This document shows, piece after piece, positions 36,284 to 49,200 of a DNA stretch of 64,000 nt. The stretch is taken from positions 1,092,501 to 1,156,500 of the forward strand of contig JAJTWR010000374.1 of the NCBI GenBank assembly GCA_021613335.1. The letters run 5' to 3'. Positions within the stretch are counted from its first letter, which is position 1. Each line of letters starts with the position of its first letter. The notes below the pieces were generated by a model. That model had not been told where the DNA came from. It searched no databases and worked only from the letters and a program-made list of their open reading frames with translations. The position numbers and the translations under genes are program-made. Source of the stretch: Whitmania pigra. Its lineage: Eukaryota > Annelida > Clitellata > Hirudinida > Haemopidae.

Positions 36284-39200
36284 TCAATTCACATCCTGCT
36301 CCAGTACCTCCTCATTGTTCGATTCAAGTTCTGCCAGTTCAAATGTCACCTTAGCTTCCTCATTTGGCTCTTCTTTGGCGCCATTCTCATGTTCATCTTC
36401 ATTCAAATCTCCCTCACGTTCACTTGCCAAACCGACATCCCCAGAAGTCAATCCTTCGTCATTAGAGGTTCCTAAATCTTCCACATCACATACCTGCCCT
36501 GACTTTAATGGTCTCAGTTCTTCATCGCTTTTCTGTTCCTCGTCGCTCAAAGGCTGTTGCTGCACATACTTGATTTTGCTCTCGCTCGCGTCTTCGAGAT
36601 CCGGTTTAATTGTTAGTGGCAGTTCAATCAGGCCCTCTCCACCTTTGATTGTGTTACTCCTGAGGACAAACTCCTCTTGAACTACTGGTGGTGCTGGGAC
36701 AAACCTGGACAGGGGTTCAGTAATTCCACTGACATCCAGCATTCCAAGATTTGCCTGAGACACATTTTTTTTTGAGTAATGTAACAAAATAAGTAGATGA
36801 AACGTTAAAATAAACCGCTAACAATGTACAAATCAATCCAGTTTCCTAGACTTATTACTTTCTGTTTTTACTCACATGCTTGCTTTGTTCAAGAATGGAG
36901 ATTCCTACGAGCGATGAAAGTTGCTGAGGATTGAAGAGATGCTGCAGGCATCGGTTGAGGTGTGGCACGAGGTCAAAGGTGAAGCACTTGCACATGATGC
37001 CGAACTTCTGCGTTTCTCGTTCGTTGAATGTCGTCTCGTCGAATCTGGAGAAACGGATCTCGGTCGATGAAGCTGCGTTTTGTCGAAATGCACATTTAAC
37101 CACGTCACAGCAAGGAAACAAACCTGTGGAAGGCAACTATGAGCTCCACAGCTTTCGAAAGGGACTGAGCGAGGCCCTCCGTGATGTCGCACGCGAGGGC
37201 GTAAGAGGTGCAGACCCTGAGATCATTGAGTGCAGAGAGGAGGTCATTGCAGTAGGCAGCCAGAGGTGGAAACTCGAGGAGTGACATTGGAGGTTGGAGC
37301 ATGGGACCGGTCTTAAATATAAAGATATAAACAAATAATTACATAAATAACATAGTCACATTAATATTCTAATAAATAGTCACATTAATATTTTAATAAA
37401 TGTCACGTAATATTAGTAACATATATATCATTTACATAGCACCTTAAGCAAATAAAAATTATATAAACGATCAGGTCAAACAATTGAAATGTTTGATAAA
37501 TAAGAACAATTATGTGTTAATTTATAACCGATTATTTGTTATAGTTGAAGTGATGCCAATTTAATAATGCAACATGAAAATATGGGGAACATATTAATTT
37601 TTTTTGGCTTTCAAAACTCACGATCAAAATATAAAGTGACAAATCTTCATGAATAATAATGATAATTAATTTTAATGATAGTTAATTTTTTTGTTTAATG
37701 AACTTGGATGAGTGTTTGAGTAAAAAGCTTCTCAAATGCTGTCTCACCTGGATGGTCATCACATTGGAAGGAAGTGATTGGCTCCCCAGAAGTGTATAGG
37801 ACTGAAGCATTTCGTGAAGCCTGATAAATAAAATGAATATAATAAAGGTATGATTAAGTAAATAAATTATAAATAATTTATAATGTTAATAAGTTCTAAT
37901 ATATATATAGCATGTTGACAGTATAAGCAATTAATCACTTTTGATTAGCTTCGTTGATGCTCGAAGTGAAGTTTTGAAGGATGGTTCTGTGGAAGATTGG
38001 AACCACAAGAGCCCTGAAGTCTGCACCGACCCTGCTGAAGGAGAGACCAAAGTACATACATTGGCCGAACAGGGAGTCCAGTCTGCCACCAACACCCCTG
38101 CCCAAGTCTTCCTCCAAAGTGGTCAGGAATTGTGAGATCTGGAAGAATATCAAGATATCTTATAGATATCATGTATTAAAAGTTTCATTAAAAAAGAAAA
38201 TTATAGAAACATTATATCTATATATCCTTACCACCAACATCATCACCGAGATTGACATATGTAACAATATAACAATGTAACAATATAGCAATGTAACAAT
38301 ATAACAATGTAACAATATTACAATATAACAATATTACAATGTAACAATCATGATGATGATGATGATGACCAAACAATGATGATATTTAATATTTTGTTGG
38401 TCAAAAAATTTTAAACAATTACTCAGGGGAATTTTCATTCATGCCTTTTAGTAAACCTTTCAGTTTAATAGGCGACCTTAATTAAATCATAACAGGGCGA
38501 TATCTGCAAACACTAATTTTTTAATTGAATTATTATTAAGTGTTCTTAATTAAATACATAGTTTTAGTGCTAAACTAACATTAAAATAAGAAATACATAA
38601 GATAAAGCATTAATTATTACCATTATTATTGTAGAAATTTTATGCCTTCGTAAAAACACCTTCGACTTGCAAACATGATTTCATTAAATTGTTAAGGTTG
38701 AAATATTGGGCATTTAGACAGTGATGAAATAAATTTTGTTGCCATATGGCAGGATTTAAGAGAACAAGTTTGAAGGAATAAAAAAATTATTACTTTTACT
38801 ATTATTATTATTATTATTATATATATTAAATGGAAAAAATATTATTAATGTAATGTAATATTAGTAGTAAATTAATAATTAGAAAAATTAAAAAATAATT
38901 AAAATGACATATATTTAATATAATACTATACATAAACCTTTCTAATGTGAATGCATTATTAGTATCACTTCAAAGTGGAATTCACAAATGAAATATTTTG
39001 GTTCAGTTAAGTTAATTTTTGTATAAAGATAATAATAATAGTAATAATAATGATAACAATATTAATACTTAATTACATAATAATATATCTCAATTAAAGA
39101 TATAAATTAAATTAGGCAGGGAAAATGGCATGTTCTCAAAACAGTTGAAATGGCAATCACTTTTTGAAGGACCCAGCTGTGGAAGAGGGCAGCTTCGTTG

Positions 39201-39889
39201 ACCTTTGGATCTCTGGAGGTCATGAAGGTCACCTCGTCATCCGAGAAAATGGCCCTGTACTGTGTTATGATGTCAAACAGGTGCACCCTGCTGACTTCTA
39301 TGGTCTTGCTAATGTGCTGGTAGGCTAAGTGTATAACAATTACCAACAATAAGTATACCAATTAATTATACTGTAATAATAAATAATATTGATAACGATA
39401 ACGATGAAAATAACAGAAATATTAATAATAATAAGTTAGTAAATTGTGCCAAAAAAATTGATAAAACAAATTAATAGTAATAAATTAACTGATTATTAAT
39501 CAACCACATCACAAGAAGTAGAAATGAAAAAAACTTGATAAAACAAACTAATGGTAACAAATAAAAATAAATAATAGTAGTAAATTAATTGATTATTAAT
39601 CAACCGCATCACAAGAAGTAGAAATGAAAAAACTTTTCAGCGTGACTGACGTTCATCCCTCGGAATGGCCTGGAGAACGGTGTGAAACCACGCATCGCGA
39701 GCCTGTCGATGAGCGGTTAAATGGTTTAATGCTATTCCCTGGGCATCAATCAATATATAATTAATTTTCAATTTCAGAATAAAATGAAATATACTTCAAT
39801 CTTTAAATGTTAATAATAATAATAATAAAAATAATAATATCTGAATATAAAAAAACCAGTATTACAAGTATTATTATTTTCATTATTAA

Positions 39890-39925
<36 letters not shown>

Positions 39926-41564
39926 TACTATTATAATCAATTATTAAAAATAGGGTAAATGTAAACAACTAGCAACCTGAAGGAATTTGATCCTGAGTTC
40001 AACTTCAGTAAAGATGCTCATCCTCCTCAGATAACCGAGCACCCTGAGGCAGACGGGTAGTTGAATGTTGGACCTCAGTTGTTGAAGCAGTTGCGTCAAC
40101 ATTTGTTGCATGTTGCCTTTCACTTCTTCAACAATTTTCTGAAACACAAAATTAACCATTTCTGATTATGATTGCATTCATTATAGATAATTATAATAAT
40201 AATAATAATTATTATTATTTATAATAATTTTGTGTTTTAATAATTTTATAATTTATTTATAATCTTATTTTAGCTTTATTCACTTAGAGAGAAACAATCT
40301 GCACAATACGATGCTCAAATTGGAATAAACATGCCAATGCAAATTAATTTCTTTGTTCTTCCACTAATAAATAAGTATTCACTTAAGACCAACCATTATA
40401 TTTATACTATTTCACTGCAATTATTTTTTTTTATATTAAAATATGTTTCACTGTCAATTGAAACTAATTTTAATCATAATTATAAAATTTAATATTAAGT
40501 ATAGCACCAAATATAACTATTCCAAATCTATTATAATGTATTCAAACTCTGAAAAACCAATTGATAATGTTTTATAACAACTTAAACAAGTGGTTTATCA
40601 CACATACACACTTCCTAGCATTCTTAAACCACTAAAAATAAAGCACTACGTTAACAGAGTCATCACACTTAATAATTAATTAATAATTAATACTAATAAT
40701 TAACCATAATTAATCTAAACAAGACCTGCATGATAGGGATGTTGGAGTGTTTCTTCTCCAATCTCTTGACATATTCGGCAAGTTCCAACGTCTCCTCGTA
40801 ATACTCGTTCCTTACACACGTGTCCACCAACTGAGGCAATTCCAACAACTCCAGGAGTTGAGGGTACTTGAGCAGGGTGAGGTTGTTGGTTTTGCGACTG
40901 CTCGACGTAAAGTTTGTCAGTATTCAGCTTGGACGAATTGCTTGTTTGTCCAGGTTGCTGTATTTCCATTCACAAACCACTAACCTGGCATTTATGTCCT
41001 GGGCTTCCTTTAAGAAGGTCTTGCATCGACCAGTCAGGTCGGGAAGCTTGTGAAGCACAGATTCAACGTGCGTCTCGATAATTTGGAACTTTAACATTCA
41101 GAGATGGTTAATGAATTGCACAAGAAATGGATATTTTGTCAATCAAAACTAACATCTTCAAAAATGTCTTTACAACAATCGGCAGTCTGAATAAATGTTT
41201 TGTAATTATGAAAGGCTAAGCTCCTCGTTTCATCTAGGATTTGTGCTTTCTCCTCTGCAAGCCTGTGTGGCTCTGAATCTAAAAATTCCCAAATGACAAG
41301 TAATTTCAAACAGAGCACAAAAATGGTGATTAAAACTTACTCAATCTTGAAATTCCATATGAACTCAATTCTGACAGGTATTGTGAAAGCTCAGGGTTGT
41401 CATCATATGAATCTTAAAAGTGGCATGATTACAAACGCTTGTAGTTCTATCATAATCATTAATAGCACGAATAGCTTTTCAAATTCATATAAAATCAAAC
41501 CTTGGAAGGCATCTTTAAAAATATTCGTTAGAACACTCTCTCCTTCCACGTCTACTAAATCCAT
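36284..41564 (-). CDS. COG8: Conserved oligomeric Golgi complex subunit 8
   Basis: COG8 is a subunit of the COG tethering complex on the cytosolic face of the Golgi, needed for retrograde vesicle traffic and glycosylation. Thirteen minus-strand exons in phase give 671 residues: 41564-41501, 41412-41341, 41278-41154, 41088-40985, 40897-40726, 40138-39977, 39702-39651, 39324-39161, 38138-37939, 37820-37748, 37311-37124, 37044-36876, 36754-36284. Diagnostic blocks run through the whole length: [109 protein letters not shown] and [13 protein letters not shown]. The last exon adds a long acidic tail ([13 protein letters not shown] and similar) that accounts for much of the extra length over the roughly 610-residue vertebrate protein. 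The start is the first Met of exon 1 ([10 protein letters not shown]). Confidence 0.96.
38258..38349. repeat. 16-17-bp minisatellite in a COG8 intron
   Basis: Repeats of AACAATATAACAATGT with small variations, followed by a short GATGAT run at about 38351-38369. Confidence 0.88.
39455..39640. repeat. About 100-bp tandem duplication in a COG8 intron
   Basis: Two copies of a block containing ATTAATCAACC, CATCACAAGAAGTAGAAATG and AAAAAACTT, about 100 bp apart. They sit next to the donor of the exon at 39702-39651, on the downstream side. Confidence 0.8.
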
Positions 41565-43886
41565 AGCGACTTTGTCGAGTAAAGGTAAATATTTTTACGA
41601 AAAGAAAAAAGAAAACTTAAATTATTAAATGTTGTGCAAATAAACAAGGAAACCACCATTTGTCATTAAATCATTTTTGAATATGTCCTGATACTTAATA
41701 ATTACGATCAATAACCTAATATTATCGGTTGCACAAAATGTTGCTAAAATTTAGTTACAGGACAGTCAAAAGCAAGACCTGTTAAATTTTAATTTCTGTT
41801 TTTGTGAGCTTGAACAATATAATTGGTTTACGGTCGTTATGATAAGTTGATTTGAAGTTGTAATAAAGGTAAAATGCCGTTTTCAAATTAGGGCCGGTTA
41901 GCCAAATGTTGCTATAATAAAGCCTGTTTCTTCAGGATCCCAGCTCAAATGCCACCGGGTTAATTGGTTACGTCGTTCGATTTGATAGCAGGTTGGTTTT
42001 TATGGGCGTTCCTCCTTAGGAGAATTTACGAAATTATTTATTTTTTTAAACAAAAGCAGTTAACAATTATTTTTTAATATTTTTTGGGTGCAATAGTGCA
42101 TGTGAACACATATTACAAATCGTTAATAATGTCACTGGCTTCGATGTCAGTGTATAAACACACATCGATGCTTTATAACAGGCGTGCCGTGATTCTAAAT
42201 TAAGGCTCGAATTTTCGATTCTTTACTGGACCTTAACTTGCTTTCCGCTTTCACTGTTAGTGTTTCGTGATTTTTAATAATTTATTTGTTACGTTACGTT
42301 CTAAAAATGTGCTTATTAAAAGTCAATATTTTTTCTGCTTCCATGACTGAATATGAAACTTTCAAATAATAGTTATTTCGTTTCTAGCTTTTAAGCAATT
42401 ATATGATAAAAAGGCGTTTATTTTGACATCGTAATGAACAGCATTTTTATTGAATATTGTAAAACTGCCTTCAGCTCCAGCCATAATTTGTAAATATTGT
42501 ACATGTATAAGTCTTTTTTTATTTGACTCAATTCTAATGTGTGCAACATTATCAAGCGGCAAAATAGTTTAAGCATTAGAAAGTTATGGTGCTTTTCGAT
42601 AATGTTTGGGATATTGTTAAATCTTTTATAGATGTGCCCTTTGCTCTCAGCTTTTCAGTATGCTTAAGGTATCAAATGGAAGTGATCGCATTAATTTGTA
42701 TTTAAGTTTATAATGTTTTTCACATAATGCAAAGCTCAATTCTGCCCTTAATGTAATTTTCATGTGTCTATGGTAATGGCTACTCATTTAACTTGGTATT
42801 TCAAAATCACAATTAACCCATCATCAAGACAATTAGCAAGTGACTGAAGTATGCATGCAATTTAGCTGATTGCTTGGATGATTTTATAATTGCTGCTTTG
42901 AATTTGGATCAACTCTACTTCATAATTTCATTTGTTTTTTATTTTTTACAATTTAAAAACACGTATAACCACAAAAACCATAACCTGATATTCTTAACGT
43001 GGAGCCGTTAAACATTATATATTCTGAGGGTGACTTTCAAAATGAAAACAGACACACACAGGATTGTTACACTAATAGGTTCAGTAGAACAATTGCAGCC
43101 TGCACTTTTTCAAGCAGTACAGAATGAATGGTTTGAATTGTTTTTCCCTTTGTTTGGTCTGATCAAGTAGGCTATCTCAGTTGTTACTTGTCGAGTGTCC
43201 CGCTTTGAGGACTACTGTCAAGTAAGTTCAGGTGTCGCCGGCCTTAATGTCGTGTAATATGGAGATTTTATTGTCGTACCTGGAACATGACGTTCTCGTC
43301 TGCTTGCCTGTTGCTATATGTCCGTAATAAATTGTTTGAGCAAACAAAGCATTGATTTATGCTGACAGGCAATTACTTTTATTAATGTCTGTGTAATTCT
43401 TTAATATTAATTGTATTCATTAATAATAAGCATGTTCATTAATATTAAGAAAAGTGGAGTCTGCCATGTTGTGTTGTCTTCAGTTTGTACGGTAAAGCAT
43501 TTGGAGATCTAAGTCATTATTTGCCCGTTATTTGTTTGTCCCGAGTCCATCACGAAAGCCGCTAAATTTCCTACAATCCTGTCTTTCTCGTTTCACCGGC
43601 TTCGTCGGCAAGAATGCAAGCACGAACTTATGCAAATGCCGTCTACTTAATATTCAAGAATTGCATTAAAATAATTAATTAATGCAGGTTTATCTTGAAA
43701 GGTTCTTGATTCAACAAGCCAAAAGGATATGAGACTTTGATAACTGTCCTCTCAGAGATAATTGCCCAGCAAGTGATGCAAATTCATCTTGGATGAGATC
43801 ATTCTCAAGTCAACAACAGGAGTAGAAAACCAGCCTTAGCATTTTAGATTTTTTCGCTTTTTATTCATCAACTTTTGAGCATCGTC
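41565..43886. other. Intergenic region between divergent COG8 and IQ-motif genes
   Basis: About 2.3 kb between two divergent starts, expected to hold both promoters. I saw no strong TATA box near either start and no further gene. Confidence 0.5.
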
Positions 43887-46222
43887 ATGGGTTGCGCATC
43901 GAGCAAGCAGAAGAGGACCAAAAGTTTGGACGACATCCAGGCCGGCATCAAGGCGACGGAGGCCAACGGACGGGTGACGAAAGACGACGCCAACGTCAAG
44001 AAGAACGTCGACCAGCACAACGCCGCCAATCCGATCCAGATTCCCGGAGCCAACAAGTCCTTCCTGGCCCCCGACGGAATCCCGTTCATCGACGAAGACG
44101 TCGACGAGGACGACATGAGGGTCAGGTCGGGAAAGACGGACGTCAACGAGAACTCGAAGGAGGCCGAGAAGGACGACGCCAGTGCCTTGGTTAGTGGTGG
44201 AGCTGCTGTCCGCAATCAGGGACCTAAAGTTCAAGTGACTCTCAATTCCACTGGTGAGATGAGCTCTTGATGCTCATTTCTTACTGATTAAATCATTTTT
44301 TTAAAACTTTAAGTTATTCTTGGCTTTATTACCGAGTATTTTTAATACTAGAGCAGCCCCGCTGTTCTTTGCCTGGCGTTTTTGAGCACGGATCTGCAGT
44401 TGTCCTCGTCAACCTCGTCACAAAGTTTTGCGAAGTTTTTGAATCTCGAATTCAAAGCAAAACCTGCCGAAATGCTGCCATTACCCGATTCTGTGATTTT
44501 GTAGAAACCGGTAGAATGCATTCATTTTGTTATGCACCTACTTAAGCTAATGCAATGAAACAAATTTGCGCTCGAACAACGAGAAAATATGAAACAATTA
44601 GTCGGCAATTATTGTAACGTAATGGCACTTTCTCTTTTTGAATTTAGGATCTTCAGACATGTCTTCTTAAACAAGTTCATTGCAGAGCTGTTTTCCACGT
44701 CCCATCGATCCATTTACATCCTCTTTAAGGGTAAACTGTCCAAATTGTTCCCATTCACAGTCAATTGGGTCCTCCCCACTTTCCAGACAGCTCAACAATT
44801 TAATCCAGTTTCATTGCAAGTCATTATGATTTTTTCTCTGCTCTCTGCCACTCTAGGCTGTAATAAGTTATGCCAACTCCAGAGTATGGAGTGGCATGCC
44901 TTAAGTGTTATAAGACCATTAAGGCCTATTAAGGTCAAGGGTTACGGTTTGGGTTAAATAGTGCTATAATAGTGCTAACTGTCTTTCCTTGTTTGGTTGG
45001 TTAGCGTTTGATCACGTGGTCACACGAAATAGAGCTCGAGAGATTTGAGATAATTAAGGGTTTATTATGTTTTATTGGTCTCATTATTTACTAGCGCCAT
45101 AACCCGTTTATTGGGTTATCGAAATAAGGGACAGGATGATATTAAAGAATTGATAACGCACATAAAAAACAAGGAAATTATTCGTCACGACAATAATTCA
45201 TTTTCACGAGCTTCATTTTGACTATTCTTTGTCCTATTAAGCTGCAAGCCAGCTGTGATGAGTTGGCTGATGAGACAAGCAGAGATAGATAGAAAGAGAG
45301 ATATAGAGAAGAAGATAGAGAGTAGTAGAGATGGGACATCAATTTGATGAATTCGCCTCAGTCATGACGACGGAGCCTGTTACACTAGTGGGCCTGTTGT
45401 CGGCTGCAACAAAAAGGAGTTCCACAAATCTTAATGACGCGATGACATGAAGTCAAATATTTGCGCGCTTGTGACGTGTGTCATCTCAATCGAGAGGAAC
45501 TTAACTTTGAGCAACAACAACAACAGCAACAATCATCAGCAACAGCAGCAAGTCGTTGTTTCCGTTGCAAGTTGGACTGTGAGCCAGAATAAATGGGATG
45601 AAAAAGTTAATAAAACCTCTCGAGATGAGAGCTCGTTGAATAGCTACAACGACAATTAACGTCCCGTGACTGTGAACTTGGCATGTAAACTTTGCCGAAA
45701 GCAGACGATATTTTCGGTGCATTTTGAATTTTTTACTTTTTGACTTTTTGGTGGGGCTCTTTATCAACGATTTCCTATTTTAACATGTTAACATGTCTTA
45801 TCTTTCTTTTTTTACCTTCTTTTCCTAAATTTCCATCTTGGATTATTCCAATTATAAATGATTGAAGGACCTCAAATAATCTAATGATCCCGCGTGCGGG
45901 ATGCTTCTGAGGACCAATTAGCATCCTTTAAATGTCAGGCATAATTTCATCCCCAAACTTTAAGCGATGGGCGCATCATTATCAGGATGTTTTTTTGTAA
46001 AAGATTTTGAAATAATATTTGGGCTAATTAGCCGGCTAATTCGCGTCCCTCAATTAAATGATTACCTTTCAGTTTGTAAATGTATTGGAGTTAAAATGTA
46101 ATGCTTATCTTATTATTCAATTCTACAATTGTTAAATGCTCGTTTACCAATCATTCCATCATAATCATCTAGTTATGAAATGGATGTTGATAAAAGTACA
46201 TACATTACCAGTCATTATTGTT

Positions 46223-46284
<62 letters not shown>

Positions 46285-49200
46285 TACTATTACTATTATT
46301 ATTTTCTCGTACATTAAAAATCTTTTTTGTTTTTAATTTCAGAAATTGTCACCGTCAACCAGACCCAGGTAAGAATAGTCACGTGACTTTTGGTGTGAAT
46401 TTTTTTTCAAGCTTTGTTTACATTTGACTCCATGCTTAGAAATAGAATTCCATCCATCCAGGAAGGAATGATGATGGTGGTGATGATGATGATAATGAAG
46501 AGAAGAGTGGTAATGGTGGTGGTGATGATGGTGATGTTGGAATTTTTCGCCCACTTGTCTCTCTCTCTGCAGAATTTAATTATATCTGCTGGTATTTGAT
46601 CCTGGTCTGATTTTCATTTCAATGCTATGTTGATGATGATGATGATGATGATGATGATGACGATGATGATGACGATGCCAATGAGAAGGACGACAATGAT
46701 GATGATGATGATGATGATAGTGGTGGTGGTGGTGATGATGATGATGACGACGACGATGGTGATATTGGCGATGATATCGATGGTGATGATGACGACGAAG
46801 ACGATGCTGTTGTTGTTTACTGGTGAATATAATTCATATCGATAACCGCGGCATACCTACCAGTACACTTAACCTTGAAATTCTAAATTTATTCATGTTC
46901 GAGGAAGCGATTAATCAGGATAACGTAAAATATTTCCTTAATCTTTTTTTTTAAATTACCTCCACAAAATTAATCACTTTAATCTTTTTTTTTCAAAAAT
47001 ATTATTTTAAAAGTAAACAAAGCTGGTAGGAAATTCTAACTCAATTATAAGCAGGCCTAAGAACTAAGTGTTGAATTTGTAAATATTTACGTCTATTAAC
47101 TGGTTAATAGCTCAGCTGGTGAGTGCGTTTAACTTTTATTAACCACTGCTTTTAAAAAACTAAGACCATAAAGATGCCCAGTGGTGGTTGTGTTCACTCA
47201 CTCACTCACTCACTCACTCACTCACTCACTCACTCACTCACTCACTCACTCACTCACACTCACTCACTCACTCACTCTACTCGTTCATTCATTCATTCAT
47301 TCACTCAATTTCATTCACCCGCTCAATCAATCACTCATCCACCCACTCAATCACTCATTCACGAGGAGGGGATATTTTTGAGTAATGAATTCCTCTATTG
47401 CAAACGATTTTATTTTCCCTCGATCATCATCATAATCATCATCATCATCATCATCATCATCACCTCTGCTGACGAATTGCCCCTTGAAAGTGTCTGAGGT
47501 GGTAGTTTTAAGATCCAAGATTCTCTTCCTTTTACACGATTCTTGATCATTCCATCTTCATTATCGACTCTCTTTATGAGCTAGTTTGCAGTGATAAATT
47601 ACTGGATGGTTATGCCGTCGATTATGACGCTTGAGATGGTGGTGATGATGACGCTGATGCTGGTAGTGATGATGATGCTGTTAATGGTGATGATGATCAA
47701 CAAGTTGTTGTTTGTAGTGATAAATGAAGTCTAAGCAGTTAAGAATCAAGTGGCCTGTTATTTGGTTTTCGTGAATTGCTGACTTGAAGCAATGACAAAA
47801 CTGAATAATATTAATATTAATAAAAATATCATAATTATCACTAATTATTGTTATTATTATTATTATTATTTTATTATTATTATTATTATTATTATTACCT
47901 ACTCACGAATCGAACCAGTTATGCGTTCGCATATCATCACGTCATCATGATCGTTGTTGATGACGCAATGGTTTTAAAATTCTGGTCTATTTATTCAACC
48001 TGCCATAGTTGGGCTAGAATAGTAGGTAGAAGATAGCCCATCTTCTGATAAGATGTCTTTTAATAGATGATGGTGATGGTGATGACTCCAGTTAGTGGAA
48101 TGATGGGGTAAATTAGAATGAGATGTCATGAGGTGATGAAGCATCATCATCATCATCACCTTGTGATTTACAGGTGTCACCAGATGTGACGGACAGACAG
48201 AAGGAAGAGAAGGCAGCCATCAAGATACAAGCAGGAGTGAGAGGATTTCTCGACAGAAAAAAGTTGCAATCTGCCAAGTTGGTATTATGACGTTTTTTAT
48301 TTTAATTTTAATATTAATATTAAATATTAATCAATAATTATTATTAATAATAATTAATATTTTTAAGTTCTCTGGCTTCATTTGGATTCAATTTATGAAC
48401 TTTATGAATGACACGTGGGAATTGTTGGATGTTGCGACGACGTTGATGATGGTGAAGGTGATGGTGGAGGTGAGGGTGATAGTGATGGTGATGGTGAGGG
48501 TGATAGTGATGGTGATGGTGGAGGTGAGGGTGATAGTGATGGTGGTGGTGAGGGGGATAGTGATGGTGATGGTGAGGGTGATGGTGATGGTGATGGTGAG
48601 GGTGATAGTGATGGTGATGGTGAGGGTGATAGTGATGGTGATGGTGAGGGTGATAGTGATGGTGATGGTGAGGGTGATAGTGATGGTGATGGTGAGGGTG
48701 ATGGTGAGGGTGATAGTGATGGTGGTGGTGGAGGTGACGGGTCTAATCGTGACTGACGAGTAGTGTACAGCAAGGAGAAATTGGAAATTGAATAAATTCA
48801 GCCTAGCGGCATGTGTGATGTGTGTCGAGGTGATGTAGCGACTGCAATATTCCATCTTCTCATACATCCGATGTTGGCTTCTTCACTGAGGACTATTCCT
48901 CCATCCATCTATCTTGACGGTGAACATTGTTTATCTAGCTCGAAGCAGCAGGTTTTAGGAATTTCTATCTCCTAACCCGGGAATTCCTGGTTACTTTGAA
49001 GTCACCGAAAACTTGACGAACGTCAGATAAACGCAAGATCTAGCTGACTCGCAGGCAAGTCTGCCCCACCAAGGCCAGCGTGAAATAGACAGATAGACCG
49101 ATAAAAAGATTTCGTCGCTTTATCGATCAGGAGAGAGAAAGAGTTCAATCTTCGACCATATGTTCGACCGATGACTCACACACTATAAGAGGTGGTGATG

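Noticed and set aside
40715..40983. Alternative frames across COG8 exon 5
   Set aside because: Only the frame with [18 protein letters not shown] matches COG8 and joins its neighbours in phase.
43836..44234. Antisense frames opposite exon 1 of the IQ gene
   Set aside because: Shadows of codon-biased exon 1; the plus frame splices in phase to the IQ exons.
44589..44957. 122-codon plus-strand frame in intron 1 of the IQ gene
   Set aside because: No recognisable domain, no splice signals matching the gene's phases, and ordinary intronic composition.
44920..44960. Telomere-like words (AAGGGTTACGGTTTGGGTTA)
   Set aside because: Too short and irregular, with no tandem TTAGGG array.
47100..47175. 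tRNA or fifth SINE copy (TTAATAGCTCAGCTGGTGAG fits an A box)
   Set aside because: No B box or matching 3' end follows, and no cloverleaf can be drawn; at most a fragment.
48388..48867. Ser-Pro, Thr-Ile and Val-Met repeat frames
   Set aside because: Translations of the GGTGAT hexanucleotide array.
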